The position numbers and the translations under genes were made by a program. The notes under the pieces were generated by a model. That model searched no databases. It was not told the origin of the DNA and saw only the letters and a program-made list of their open reading frames with translations. A stretch of DNA of 64,000 nt from Spongiibacter pelagi (lineage in GTDB: Bacteria; Pseudomonadota; Gammaproteobacteria; Pseudomonadales; Spongiibacteraceae): the NCBI RefSeq assembly GCF_014705705.1, contig NZ_JACXLD010000001.1:620001-684000 (forward strand), read 5' to 3'. This document shows positions 9,481 to 18,465 of this stretch, in pieces; position 1 is the first letter of the stretch; the number at the start of each line of letters is the position of its first letter.

Positions 9481-9627
9481 GAAAATACCAGACTTAATTT
9501 TAGTAAATTACTGGTCCTTCAATCGCGTTAAACTGGCCCTATGCGGCAACGGCTCAGGCCGTTTTAATCAGAACTGTATCGGGCGCTTTTGCCCTGTGTT
9601 ACCCGTAAATTCTCAGTGGAGTTATTA

Positions 9628-11355
9628 ATGAGACGAATTCCTTTAGTGCTATCTATCGCATGTGTGCTGGGTCTTTCCGCCTGTGGAAAATCCAGCAATG
9701 AAGCCGATCAGGTATTTTACGGCAGCAATATCATTACCATGGATGAGGCTAAACCCAGCGCCGAGGCAGTGGCGATTCAGGATGAGAAAATTGTCTATGT
9801 TGGCGATAAAGCGGGCGCAGAAAAATGGTTGGGTGACGACACGCGCGTTGTCGAGCTAGGTGAACGCGCTTTGATCCCCGGTTTTATCGACAGCCACGGC
9901 CATATCGCTGGTGTGGCGGCCATGATTAACTTTGCCAATATTGCTTCGCCACCGGTAGGGCCGGTTCAGAAAATAGACGATATCCTTGCTATTTTGAGTG
10001 CCGAGCTTGAAAAGCGTGATGCTGATGATAAAAGCTGGTTGATCGCTTCAGGTTACGATGATTCCTTGATCGCAGAAATGCGTCACCCCACCCGTGACGA
10101 TCTGGATAAAGTTTCAAAAGATGTGCCGATCTATTTGATGCACGTTTCCGGTCACTTGGGCACCGCTAACTCCGCCGCCTTAGCGGAGATGGGCATTGAT
10201 GAAAATATGGTTGATCCCGATGGCGGTGTTTTCCGTCGCTATCCCGGCAGCCAAAAACCCAATGGCGTTATGGAAGAAGAAGCCACCCATATGATGATGG
10301 GTGCCCATATGCTTGGCCCCATGAAAAACCCCTTTAACGTTATTAAAGCGGTTAAGAAAACCATGGCCTACTACGCCAGTTACGGCGTGACCACCATTCA
10401 AGATGGCGGCTCAGATTACCGCGTGGCAATGGCCATGAAAGTGCTGGATTGGTTTGCGCCCATCACCATGGATGTGGTGGTTTTCCAAGCGGCCAAAGAT
10501 GGCAATCCGCCGCTCACGCCAGATGAGCTAGACGAAAAAGTGAAAGACGGTTACAGCCACAATGTGCGCTTGGGCGGCGTGAAACTGATGTTGGATGGCT
10601 CTCCTCAAGGACGCACCTCGTGGATGACCCAGCCCTACAATGAAAATCCAGAAGGTATTGAAGGCCCTTATGTAGCTTACCCCACCACCGATCCCGATGT
10701 GTTTAAAGCAGCGGCGGCAAAACTGCTGCACAAGGGCGTTCCGATTCTGGTTCACGCTAACGGCGATGCAGCTATTGATCTGGTAATGGACGCAGTCGAC
10801 GAAGCCTTTGCCGGGCAGGAAATTCCCGATCACCGCTCAGTAATTATTCACTCTCAGGTCATGCGCCCCGACCAAGTTGTGCGCGCCGCTAAACTGAAAA
10901 TGGTGCCATCGTTCTTTTCTTCACACACCTTCTTCTGGGGTGATTGGCACCGCAAGAGCTTTGGTGAAGAACGCGCTGCCCATATCAGCCCAACCAAAGC
11001 GGCTAAGGATTTGGGGGTGAACTTCACTATTCATAACGACAGCCCTGTGGTGCCTTCTGACATGATGCGCCTGATTTGGGCAACCGTGAATCGCGAAACC
11101 CGCAGCGGCTTTATTCTCGGCCCAGATCAGCGTCTCTCACCCTACGATGCTCTTTATGCAGCAACTATGGGGGGCGCTTATCAATACTTTGAGGAAGATA
11201 AAAAAGGCTCCCTCACCGTAGGCAAGCAAGCTGACTTGGTGGTATTGGGTGAAAACCCCTTAACCGTTGATCCCAAAACCATTAAAGACATTCCGATTGT
11301 TGAGACTATTGCGCACGGAAAAACCGTGTATCAAAACCCCTCAGCATCACTGTAA
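9628..11355 (+). CDS. Lipoprotein amidohydrolase (amidohydrolase 3 / YtcJ-like family)
   Basis: 575 aa from the ATG at 9628, chosen because GTGGAG lies 6 nt upstream and the product then begins with a clean lipoprotein signal (LGLSAC, Cys19). Metal-binding motifs of the amidohydrolase superfamily are present: PGFIDSHGHI, then ILVHANGDAAID, HSQVM, and NDSPVVPSD with the final Asp. It should hydrolyse an amide, imide or similar bond in the periplasm; the YtcJ group lacks well-defined substrates. It lies between the TonB receptor terminator and its own terminator, so it is transcribed alone, apparently from the 9481-9627 gap. Family is secure; substrate unknown. Confidence 0.88.
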   Translation: MRRIPLVLSIACVLGLSACGKSSNEADQVFYGSNIITMDEAKPSAEAVAIQDEKIVYVGDKAGAEKWLGDDTRVVELGERALIPGFIDSHGHIAGVAAMINFANIASPPVGPVQKIDDILAILSAELEKRDADDKSWLIASGYDDSLIAEMRHPTRDDLDKVSKDVPIYLMHVSGHLGTANSAALAEMGIDENMVDPDGGVFRRYPGSQKPNGVMEEEATHMMMGAHMLGPMKNPFNVIKAVKKTMAYYASYGVTTIQDGGSDYRVAMAMKVLDWFAPITMDVVVFQAAKDGNPPLTPDELDEKVKDGYSHNVRLGGVKLMLDGSPQGRTSWMTQPYNENPEGIEGPYVAYPTTDPDVFKAAAAKLLHKGVPILVHANGDAAIDLVMDAVDEAFAGQEIPDHRSVIIHSQVMRPDQVVRAAKLKMVPSFFSSHTFFWGDWHRKSFGEERAAHISPTKAAKDLGVNFTIHNDSPVVPSDMMRLIWATVNRETRSGFILGPDQRLSPYDALYAATMGGAYQYFEEDKKGSLTVGKQADLVVLGENPLTVDPKTIKDIPIVETIAHGKTVYQNPSASL

Positions 11356-11377
11356 TTACTCCCTCCTAGTAATCTTT

Positions 11378-11404
11378 GGCCGCGCAAGCGGCCTTTTTTG
11401 TTTT
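11378..11404 (+). terminator. Intrinsic terminator of the amidohydrolase gene
   Basis: GGCCGC-GCAA-GCGGCC (11378-11393), a perfect 6-bp stem with a GNRA-type tetraloop, followed by TTTTTTGTTTT. It lies 22 nt after the stop codon. Confidence 0.92.
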
Positions 11405-11519
11405 AGTGGCGGATAGCCGACTAGATAGAGAGATTAATTTCATACTTTTTGCCAAGCTGAAACAGAGTTTGCGGTATAGTCCACGGCACAATCTTGTCGA
11501 AACGATACTGGAGTGAACT

Positions 11520-12629
11520 ATGGACGTGCGTGCAGCGGTCGCCTTTGAGGCGGGCAAACCTTTATCGATTGAAACTGTGCAGCTGGCTGGCCCCAAGGCG
11601 GGCGAGGTGCTAATCGAAATGAAGGCCACCGGGATTTGTCATACTGATAAATTCACGCTCTCTGGTGCAGATCCTGAAGGTATTTTCCCCGCCATTCTTG
11701 GGCACGAAGGCGCCGGCGTGGTGGTTGAGGTCGGCCCCGGTGTGAAGTCGCTGAAACCCGGCGACCATGTTATTCCGCTGTACACGCCAGAATGTCGCGA
11801 GTGTAAAAGCTGTACGTCGCATAAAACCAATCTGTGTACCTCTATTCGCGCCACTCAAGGTCAGGGTTTGATGCCCGATGGCACGAGCCGTTTCTCTTTG
11901 GATGGCCAGCCGATTTATCACTATATGGGTTGCTCGACCTTTGCTAATTACACGGTAATGCCGGAAATCGCGGTGGCGAAAATTCGTGAAGATGCGCCTT
12001 TCGATAAGGTTTGTTATATCGGCTGCGGTGTCACTACCGGTATTGGTGCGGTGTTGTTTACTGCCAAGGTAGAGGCCGGCGCCAATGTGGTGGTGTTCGG
12101 TTTGGGCGGTATTGGTTTGAATGTGATTCAGGGCGCCAAGATGGTGGGTGCCAATAAAATTATCGGCGTGGATTTAAACCCTGAGCGCGAAACCATGGCG
12201 CGTCAGTTTGGTATGACTCACTTTGTAAACCCTTCTGAAGTTGAAGGCGATTTGGTGGCTCACCTTGTTGAACTGACCGATGGCGGCGCGGATTACAGTT
12301 TTGAATGTATCGGCAATGTTGAGGTGATGCGTCAGGCTTTGGAGTGTTGCCATCGTGGTTGGGGTGTTTCAACAATTGTTGGAGTGGCGGGTGCGGGCCA
12401 AGAGATTTCGACGCGTCCGTTCCAGCTGGTGACCGGTCGCCGCTGGCAGGGTACCGCGTTTGGTGGTGCACGTGGTCGCACTGATGTGCCGCGCATTGTG
12501 GATTGGTATATGGATAACCGTATTCAGATTGATCCGATGATTACCCACTTACTGACACTGGATCAGATCAATGAGGGTTTTGATCTGATGACCCGAGGCG
12601 AGTCGATTCGCAGCGTGGTGGTGTTCTAA
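11520..12629 (+). CDS. frmA: S-(hydroxymethyl)glutathione dehydrogenase / class III alcohol dehydrogenase
   Basis: 369 aa, the full family length. Catalytic zinc ligands are visible as Cys40 (GICHTDKF), His62 (LGHEGAG) and the Cys of YIGCGVTTG. The structural zinc lobe is [15 protein letters not shown] (Cys92, 95, 98, 106). The NAD-binding Rossmann motif is [10 protein letters not shown]. The enzyme oxidises S-hydroxymethylglutathione, formed spontaneously from formaldehyde and glutathione, to S-formylglutathione in the cytoplasm; it can also reduce S-nitrosoglutathione. Its TAA stop shares one base with the ATG of the next gene, which encodes the second enzyme of the pathway. No FrmR- or LysR-type regulator is adjacent. 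Confidence 0.96.
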   Translation: MDVRAAVAFEAGKPLSIETVQLAGPKAGEVLIEMKATGICHTDKFTLSGADPEGIFPAILGHEGAGVVVEVGPGVKSLKPGDHVIPLYTPECRECKSCTSHKTNLCTSIRATQGQGLMPDGTSRFSLDGQPIYHYMGCSTFANYTVMPEIAVAKIREDAPFDKVCYIGCGVTTGIGAVLFTAKVEAGANVVVFGLGGIGLNVIQGAKMVGANKIIGVDLNPERETMARQFGMTHFVNPSEVEGDLVAHLVELTDGGADYSFECIGNVEVMRQALECCHRGWGVSTIVGVAGAGQEISTRPFQLVTGRRWQGTAFGGARGRTDVPRIVDWYMDNRIQIDPMITHLLTLDQINEGFDLMTRGESIRSVVVF

Positions 12630-13465
12630 TGGAGTTAAGGTCTGAACACGGCTGCTTTGGCGGTCGTCAGTATTTCTATAGCCATGCCTCACAAAGCACC
12701 GGCACCCAGATGAATTTCTCGGTGTTTGTACCGCCGCAGGCCGCCAGCCAGAAAGTGCCTGCGCTGTATTACTTGGCGGGGCTAACCTGTACCGAAGAGA
12801 CCTTTATGATTAAGGCGGGCGCGCAGCGGCTTGCCGCCGAATTGGGTTTGCTTTTGGTGAGTTGCGATACCAGTCCGCGCGGGCTGGATTTGCCGGGTGA
12901 TGCCGATAGCTGGGATTTTGGTGTGGGTGCGGGGTTTTATCTGAATGCCACACAGCCGCCGTGGTCGGGTCATTATCGAATGGCGGATTACGTGAATGAG
13001 GAATTGCCCGCGCTGATTGAGGCGAACTTTCCTGCCAGTGCTGAGCGTCGCGGTATTTTTGGTCACTCGATGGGTGGGCATGGTGCGCTGGTTACGGCAT
13101 TGCGTAATCCCGAGCGTTGGCATTCGCTGTCGGCTTTTGCGCCCATCGCTAATCCGGTGGCGGTGCCTTGGGGGCAAAAAGCCTTTTCAAATTACTTGGG
13201 TAATGATGAAGGCGCGTGGGCCGAGTGGGATGCCAGTTTGTTGATGGCAAAGCAGGCCTTCCCGAGTGAAGTTTTGGTCGATCAAGGCGAGGCGGATGCC
13301 TTTCTTGAGCGCGAGCTTCACCCCGAGGCGTTGGAACATGCGGCGGAGAAAAGTGGGCAATCACTTCGGCTGCGGCGTCATGCTGGATACGATCACGGCT
13401 ATTACTTTATTCAGAGTTTTATCGAAGACCATCTACGGCATCACGCCGGTATTTTGTTTGCTTGA
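12629..13465 (+). CDS. fghA: S-formylglutathione hydrolase
   Basis: 278 aa esterase-D-like alpha/beta hydrolase. The nucleophile elbow is GHSMGGHG (Ser147). The acid is in VDQGEADAFL and the catalytic His in GYDHGYYF. The motif YYLAGLTCTEETF near 48-60 is diagnostic for this family. It hydrolyses S-formylglutathione to formate and glutathione, completing formaldehyde detoxification begun by frmA. Translation is coupled to frmA through a TAATG overlap. Also called frmB or yeiG in other species. Confidence 0.95.
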   Translation: MELRSEHGCFGGRQYFYSHASQSTGTQMNFSVFVPPQAASQKVPALYYLAGLTCTEETFMIKAGAQRLAAELGLLLVSCDTSPRGLDLPGDADSWDFGVGAGFYLNATQPPWSGHYRMADYVNEELPALIEANFPASAERRGIFGHSMGGHGALVTALRNPERWHSLSAFAPIANPVAVPWGQKAFSNYLGNDEGAWAEWDASLLMAKQAFPSEVLVDQGEADAFLERELHPEALEHAAEKSGQSLRLRRHAGYDHGYYFIQSFIEDHLRHHAGILFA

Positions 13466-13550
13466 ATAATCGCCAATCTTGGCAATCCGCCTAGCCAAAA
13501 TGGTATCGTGAGCGTTTTACACTCATTGATATATTGAGACTTACCGCGCT

Positions 13551-14903
13551 ATGCCAAGATTGGACGCTTACTTCCTCGCCCGGTGTTTGGGTTTTTCCTT
13601 TGTTATTGCGATGTCGCCGCCTTTATTGGCTGCCGGCGGGGCTACCGCTGCGGCTGCGGCCAGCGCGTCGCAATCGGCAAAAGAAGAAAAACCGGTAGCG
13701 CAAGAGCCGTCTCAAACTGAGGAAGTAGCTGTGGTTGAGCCGCAAATTGAAAAAGCGCCCAATGTAGATCTCAGCAAGGTTGCGCCAGTACCTGAGCCAA
13801 AAATTATTGAGCCGGTGGAAACCGTTGCACCAGTTGCCGAAACAACTGTTCCGGAAACTGCCACTGCGCCAGTGGAACAGGGCGCACTAAATACCCCTTT
13901 CGTCATTTTGGGCGCCGAGGTTGAACCCAGCGCTTCCAGCCGAGTGGCGTGGTCGCCGGATAATAATATTTCAGGTCTGGCCGCACCGGCGCCGGTGCTG
14001 GTGGTGAATGGTAAGTACGCGGGCCCTACGCTGTGTTTAACCGGGGCGATTCATGGCGATGAGTTGAACGGCATCGAAATTATTCGCCGTGTGGTCTATG
14101 ACCTTGACCCTAAAAGTTTGAAGGGCCGCATTATTGCGGTGCCTATTGTGAACTTGCAGGGCTTTCGTGAAGGCAGTCGCTATTTGCCGGATCGTCGCGA
14201 TTTAAACCGATTTTTCCCCGGCGATGTCAAAGGCAGTTTGGCTTCACGCATTGCGCATTCCTTGTTTTATAAGGTGATTAAGCAGTGTGATTATTTGGTG
14301 GATGTGCACACCGGCTCGATGCTGCGCGACAACCTGCCACAAGTGCGTGCGGATATGCTGAATGAATCGGTGGCGAATTTTGCCAAGCTGATTGATAACG
14401 TGGCGATCGTACACAGCAAAGGTGATTCAGGTATGTTGCGGGTGGCGGCGGTGGCCGAGAATATCCCCAGTCTGACCTTGGAGGTGGGCGAATCACTGCG
14501 TATTCAGGAAGATCAAATCAAGGCAGGGGTAACGGCAAGCCAAACCTTGCTGGAGCGCTTGGGCATGTATCGCTACTTTGGTGTGTGGGGTAAGCCCACG
14601 CCAGTGTTTTATCAGTCGGAATGGATTCGCGCACCACGCGGCGGGATTCTTTTTAGCAATACTCGGCTCGGTGATGTAGTGAAGGTGGATCAGAAACTGG
14701 CCACCATTATCGACCCGATCACTAATGAAAAATCAGATATCATTGCCGATGTTGCCGGCAAGGTGATTGGTATGGCGAATAATCAGGTGGTGATGCCCGG
14801 CTTTGCCGCTTTTCATATTGGGATTCATTCCAAAGATGAAACGACGATCGAGCCAGAGGCGTCAAAAGATCTTGACCCGGCGGAAGAGCCGATTACGGAG
14901 TAA
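13551..14903 (+). CDS. Exported succinylglutamate desuccinylase/aspartoacylase-family zinc hydrolase
   Basis: 450 aa. An N-terminal hydrophobic segment (residues about 10-28) looks like a signal peptide or anchor. It is followed by about 85 residues rich in Ala, Pro, Glu and Val (30-115), a disordered spacer. The M14-like catalytic domain follows: GAIHGDE (His168, Glu171), DVHTG (His253) and LEVGES (Glu311) supply the zinc ligands and general base. A C-terminal beta-rich domain (about 345-430, with IRAPRGGILF) is typical of the AstE/AspA-like group. Classical members act in the cytoplasm on N-acyl amino acids; the export signal suggests a periplasmic peptide or N-acyl substrate. It stands alone downstream of fghA. 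Confidence 0.82.
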   Translation: MPRLDAYFLARCLGFSFVIAMSPPLLAAGGATAAAAASASQSAKEEKPVAQEPSQTEEVAVVEPQIEKAPNVDLSKVAPVPEPKIIEPVETVAPVAETTVPETATAPVEQGALNTPFVILGAEVEPSASSRVAWSPDNNISGLAAPAPVLVVNGKYAGPTLCLTGAIHGDELNGIEIIRRVVYDLDPKSLKGRIIAVPIVNLQGFREGSRYLPDRRDLNRFFPGDVKGSLASRIAHSLFYKVIKQCDYLVDVHTGSMLRDNLPQVRADMLNESVANFAKLIDNVAIVHSKGDSGMLRVAAVAENIPSLTLEVGESLRIQEDQIKAGVTASQTLLERLGMYRYFGVWGKPTPVFYQSEWIRAPRGGILFSNTRLGDVVKVDQKLATIIDPITNEKSDIIADVAGKVIGMANNQVVMPGFAAFHIGIHSKDETTIEPEASKDLDPAEEPITE

Positions 14904-14906
14904 ATA

Positions 14907-15200
14907 TTAAGATCGGAGCTCTTCGGCAACAATTTCAGGGTGGCGTTCGACAATTTGCATCAAGCGCGCGGCAGGCCCTGAAACGCTTCGGCGGCCTTGC
15001 TCCCAGTTTTTTACAGTGTCGTCAGAAACATTCAGGACGCGGGCGAATTTACCTTGAGACAGGCCTAGCTTGTTTCGTAGTGCTTTTACATCAATTGCAT
15101 CAATATGATGTGTGGTTCCGCCGGTTGGTGATCGCCCTTGTTTGTGGGCAACCATCCATTCCACGCTTTCTTTTAATTCTGAAAAACGATCGCTTGCCAT
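14907..15200 (-). CDS. Type II antitoxin, XRE/NadS-like helix-turn-helix protein
   Basis: 97 aa. The C-terminal half is a Cro/C1-type helix-turn-helix: LRNKLGLSQGKFARVLNVS followed by DDTVKNWEQGRRSVSGPAARLM (residues about 42-83). The N-terminal segment probably wraps the toxin. It starts one base after the toxin stop (TGA-T-ATG), so the two are translated together, in the toxin-first order known for HigBA-like pairs. It should neutralise the upstream toxin and repress the shared promoter through the repeats at 15534-15565. Partner identity rests on gene order and family pattern. Confidence 0.88.
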   Translation of the reverse strand: MASDRFSELKESVEWMVAHKQGRSPTGGTTHHIDAIDVKALRNKLGLSQGKFARVLNVSDDTVKNWEQGRRSVSGPAARLMQIVERHPEIVAEELRS

Positions 15201-15201
15201 A

Positions 15202-15522
15202 TCATTTACCTTTTAGCTGGTAAGCCAGCTCTTTAAGTATCTGTTTTTCCTGTTCGCTTAGGTCCGATTTTTCACCCTTGCAATAGCCCATTACTAAATA
15301 AACTTGTTGGTCTTCATTAAACCAGTAGTAAATCACTCGACCGCCGCCACGTTTTCCGTGCTCTCCGTAGGCAATGCGAATTTTGCGAAAGCCACCGGTA
15401 CCTTTGATGACATCGCCTTTTCTTGGGTCGGCTACGAGTTCAAGTTGAAGGCGGTAGAAATCTTCGTCACTCACATTGGCTTTAAGCCATCTGGAGAAAA
15501 CGGGGGTTTCAATGAATTGCAT
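15202..15522 (-). CDS. Type II toxin, RelE/HigB-like
   Basis: 106 aa, basic. The core GTGGFRKIRIAYGEHGKRGGGRVIYYWF followed by VYLVMGYCKGEKSDLSEQEKQIL (described here in two blocks) is the RelE-superfamily beta-sheet and C-terminal helix of mRNA interferases. Such toxins cleave mRNA on the ribosome until bound by the antitoxin. The promoter at 15528-15556 would start transcription at or next to the start codon, and no Shine-Dalgarno is visible, so the message may be leaderless. The pair lies 250 bp from the 3' end of tRNA-Leu, a common landing place for acquired genes, although no attachment-site duplication was seen. Confidence 0.87.
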   Translation of the reverse strand: MQFIETPVFSRWLKANVSDEDFYRLQLELVADPRKGDVIKGTGGFRKIRIAYGEHGKRGGGRVIYYWFNEDQQVYLVMGYCKGEKSDLSEQEKQILKELAYQLKGK

Positions 15523-15527
15523 AAAGA

Positions 15528-15556
15528 ATCGTACGTCAGTGGCGCATGTGCGTCAA
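15528..15556 (-). promoter_or_regulatory. Promoter of the toxin-antitoxin operon
   Basis: On the minus strand: TTGACG (15551-15556), 17-bp spacer, TACGAT (15528-15533). The expected start of transcription falls at about 15521-15522, i.e. on the toxin ATG (15520-15522). Confidence 0.6.
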
Positions 15557-15565
15557 TGGCGTATG
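15534..15565. repeat. Direct-repeat operator over the toxin-antitoxin promoter
   Basis: Two copies of CGTCA(G/A)TGGCG(C/T)ATG, at 15534-15548 and 15551-15565, 13 of 15 positions identical and 17 bp apart. They cover the spacer and -35 region, so a bound antitoxin would block RNA polymerase. Within them CGCA-TG-TGCG forms a small dyad at the junction. Confidence 0.55.
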
Positions 15566-15771
15566 GTGGGGTGTTGGTCGTATATCCGTATTTGTCATGC
15601 CCAGCTCCTTGCTAGTAATAAATGTAGCAGAAGTTTTTCGGGATATTTTGTATAGGGCGGTAATGTCTATTCGCTGGAATATTTAAGTGCAGGGGAATTT
15701 CTGTGATAAGTTGGAAAATAGAAATCCACGGCTAAATGCGTGTTTCAAAGTAAAGAGAAAGAATTGGGAAA

Positions 15772-15858
15772 TGGTGCCCAGGAGAGGACTTGAACCTCCA
15801 CGGCCGTGAAGCCACTAGCACCTGAAGCTAGCGTGTCTACCAATTTCACCACCTGGGC
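15772..15858 (-). tRNA. tRNA-Leu (anticodon CAG)
   Basis: 87 nt including an encoded CCA (15772-15774). The acceptor stem GCCCAGG (15852-15858) pairs with CCTGGGC (15776-15782), and the discriminator is A. The anticodon CAG (15822-15824) sits in the stem-loop CTAGCTTCAGGTGCTAG. The long variable arm and the GGTTCAAGTCC T-loop are typical of leucine tRNAs. It reads CUG codons. It lies divergently from rnr, as in pseudomonads. Confidence 0.97.
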
Positions 15859-15896
15859 AGAGGAGATGAAACTCGCCATAGCGAGTAGAGGCGCGC

Positions 15897-15925
15897 AATT
15901 TACTGATTGAAACCCTTTTTGTCAA
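15897..15925 (-). promoter_or_regulatory. Promoter of tRNA-Leu
   Basis: Minus strand: a consensus -35 TTGACA (15920-15925), a 17-bp spacer, and -10 TAAATT (15897-15902), followed by a GC-rich discriminator (GCGCGCC). Such discriminators mark stable-RNA promoters that are subject to stringent control. The predicted start lies about 30 nt before the mature tRNA. Confidence 0.75.
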
Positions 15926-15985
15926 CGCTTGCGGTACACTAGCCGCAAAATATTTTTCTTCTCCGATTACGGACTCTAGCTTTTT

Positions 15986-18436
15986 ATGGCAAAACGCCGA
16001 TCTGTTGATGACCCCCACGCTTCCCGAGAGGCGGAGCGCTACGAAAATCCCATTCCCAGCCGCGAATTTATCCTTGAGCAATTGCAGGGTTTGAAAGACG
16101 GTTTGACCGTTGCCCAGCTTAGCCGTCGTTTGCGGATTGAGGGCGAGGCTGAAGAGGAGGGTTTGCGCCGCCGTTTGAAAGCAATGCTGCGCGACGGTCA
16201 AGTTCAGGAGGGCCGGCGCGGCAAAATTCAAGCGATTGATCATCAGGATACCTTGCTGGGTAAGGTGCAGGGGCATCGCGATGGCTTTGGCTTTGTCATT
16301 ATTGAGGGCGAGTCTGACGATGTGTTTTTGTCGAATCGTCAAATGCAGCAGGTGTTTGATGGCGATCTAGTTCGGGTGTCCGTCACCGGCTGGGATGCGC
16401 GAGGCCGTCGCGAGGGTGCCATTGTTGAAGTGGTGGAGCGTAATACCCGTCAATTAGTGGGTAAGTTGACGGATAATCGGGGCCGCTTTTTGGTGGTGCC
16501 GGATAATAGTCGCATTCAAAACTGGGTGGCCCTCGACAATGACGATACTGCAGGTGCCGCCGCAGACGATTATGTGATGGTCGAGATTACCCAGCAGCCG
16601 GGGCCGCGCCAGCAGGCGCGTGGGCGAATCACCGAAGTATTGGGTGATCGTCGTACCGTGGGTGTTGCTACCGAATTGGCTCTGCGCACCCATGAAATTC
16701 CTTTTGAGTGGCCAGAGGCCGTTGAGGAAGAGGCGCGCAGTTTTGGCAGTGAGCCCGGTGAGGCTGATAAAACCTTTCGGGTGGATTTGCGCAAGTTACC
16801 GTTGGTCACTATTGATGGCGTGGATGCTCGCGACTTTGATGATGCGGTGTACTGTGAGCCGAAAAAATCGGGCGGTTGGCGCTTGTGGGTGGCCATTGCC
16901 GATGTGTCCCATTATGTGAAGATCGGTTCGGCGCTGGATACTGAAGCTCAGAAGCGTGGCACCTCGGTGTATTTCCCTGATCGGGTAGTGCCGATGTTGC
17001 CCGAGGCGCTTTCAAATGGCTTGTGTTCGCTCAAGCCAGAGGTGGAGCGGCTTTGCATGGTCTGCGAAATGACCATTAGTGCGCAGGGGCGATTGAGCGG
17101 TTATCAGTTTTATGAAGGTTTGATGCGTTCTCATGCGCGTCTAACCTATGACGAAGTCGGCGCCATGCTAGACGTTGAGGGCGCTGACCCTGCGGCGAAT
17201 AGCGGGCGTTTCCCTCATTTGTTGCCCCAGCTTCGCCATTTGCATAATTTGTTTTTGGCTCTGCGGGAAGCCCGTAGCGAGCGCGGGGCCATTGATTTTG
17301 AAACCGTAGAAACACGCATCGTGTTCGATTCGCAAAAGCGGATTGAGGCGATTGTGCCGGTGCATCGCCACGACGCACACAAACTAATTGAAGAGTGTAT
17401 GTTGTGCGCCAACGTAGCAACGGCAAAAGCGCTTGAGCGCGCTGGGCTAGAGGCCTTGTACCGGGTGCATAAAGGCCCCAGTGATCAAAAGTTGGAAAAT
17501 CTGCGCAGCTTCCTCGGTGAAATTGGCTTGGGGCTAAAAGGTGGTGCTGAGCCCACGCCGAAAGATTATCAGGCTTTATTGGGGAGCCTTGGTGAGCGTC
17601 CCGATGCGCAAATGATTCAGACGATGATGCTGCGCTCGCTGAGTCAGGCGGTGTATCAGCCAGAGAACGAAGGCCACTTTGGTCTGCACTACAGCGGTTA
17701 CACCCATTTCACATCGCCCATTCGCCGATACCCCGATTTGCTGGTGCACCGCGCGCTACGTTATCTGATTCGTGGCGGTTCGGAAGAACGCTGTTTTGTC
17801 GCTGCGAAAGGCGCAACGGATATTCCGCGCAAGCAGATGTATCCCTACGATATGGCGGCGCTGGTGGGCTTGGGTGAGCACACCTCGATGACAGAGCGGC
17901 GTGCGGATGATGCCTCTCGCGATGTCATGGCCTTCCTTAAATGCGAGTTTTTGCAGGAACATGTCGGCAGCGAGTTTGAGGGCGTGGTAACGGCGGCGAC
18001 CAATTTCGGTTTGTTTGTCGAGTTGCAGGATCTCTATATAGAAGGGTTGATACATATTACCGCCCTACCCAAAGATTATTACCAGTTTGATCAGGCGCAT
18101 CAGCGTTTGGTAGGCGAGCGCACTCGTAAAGTGTTCCAGCTTGGCGACACACTAAAAGTGCAGGTGCTTGCTGTTGATTTAGATGAGCGCAAAATTGATC
18201 TAGGGTTAGTGGCTGGGGCCGCAAGTGCGCCGCGCAAAAAGCCCTCGGTGCGCGAAGCGCTAGCCATGGGCATCATGCCCGGCGGCAAGGGTAAGGGTAG
18301 CGGTAAGCCAGCGCGCGGCAGCAAAGGTCCGCGCGGAGGTGCCAAGGGCAAAAGTGCTGCTGGCCAACGCACTGACGGTCAAGGTGCCGGCGGCCAAGGT
18401 GCAGGTAAAAAGAAAGGCGGCAAAAAACGCCGCTGA
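15986..18436 (+). CDS. rnr: Ribonuclease R
   Basis: 816 aa. An N-terminal helix-turn-helix (about 22-75) is followed by cold-shock domains (about 88-235, with GHRDGFGFVI) and the RNB nuclease domain (about 260-600). The RNB domain carries the magnesium-binding aspartates in IDGVDARDFDDAVY (Asp277, 283, 285, 286). An S1 domain (about 655-740) and a Gly/Lys-rich basic tail follow. It is a processive 3'-5' exoribonuclease that degrades structured RNA, rRNA fragments and stalled tmRNA-tagged messages. rlmB follows 29 nt later, probably in the same transcript, a pairing conserved across gammaproteobacteria. Confidence 0.97.
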   Translation: MAKRRSVDDPHASREAERYENPIPSREFILEQLQGLKDGLTVAQLSRRLRIEGEAEEEGLRRRLKAMLRDGQVQEGRRGKIQAIDHQDTLLGKVQGHRDGFGFVIIEGESDDVFLSNRQMQQVFDGDLVRVSVTGWDARGRREGAIVEVVERNTRQLVGKLTDNRGRFLVVPDNSRIQNWVALDNDDTAGAAADDYVMVEITQQPGPRQQARGRITEVLGDRRTVGVATELALRTHEIPFEWPEAVEEEARSFGSEPGEADKTFRVDLRKLPLVTIDGVDARDFDDAVYCEPKKSGGWRLWVAIADVSHYVKIGSALDTEAQKRGTSVYFPDRVVPMLPEALSNGLCSLKPEVERLCMVCEMTISAQGRLSGYQFYEGLMRSHARLTYDEVGAMLDVEGADPAANSGRFPHLLPQLRHLHNLFLALREARSERGAIDFETVETRIVFDSQKRIEAIVPVHRHDAHKLIEECMLCANVATAKALERAGLEALYRVHKGPSDQKLENLRSFLGEIGLGLKGGAEPTPKDYQALLGSLGERPDAQMIQTMMLRSLSQAVYQPENEGHFGLHYSGYTHFTSPIRRYPDLLVHRALRYLIRGGSEERCFVAAKGATDIPRKQMYPYDMAALVGLGEHTSMTERRADDASRDVMAFLKCEFLQEHVGSEFEGVVTAATNFGLFVELQDLYIEGLIHITALPKDYYQFDQAHQRLVGERTRKVFQLGDTLKVQVLAVDLDERKIDLGLVAGAASAPRKKPSVREALAMGIMPGGKGKGSGKPARGSKGPRGGAKGKSAAGQRTDGQGAGGQGAGKKKGGKKRR

Positions 18437-18465
18437 GTTGAACTCTCGAATTCGGATTTAATATC

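Noticed and set aside
14900-15862. Possible integrated island at the 3' end of tRNA-Leu carrying the toxin-antitoxin pair.
   Set aside because: No duplicate of the tRNA 3' end, no integrase and no composition shift were seen, so acquisition remains unproved.
15815-16342. Minus-strand open frame covering tRNA-Leu and the start of rnr.
   Set aside because: It reads through a tRNA gene and an intact coding region.
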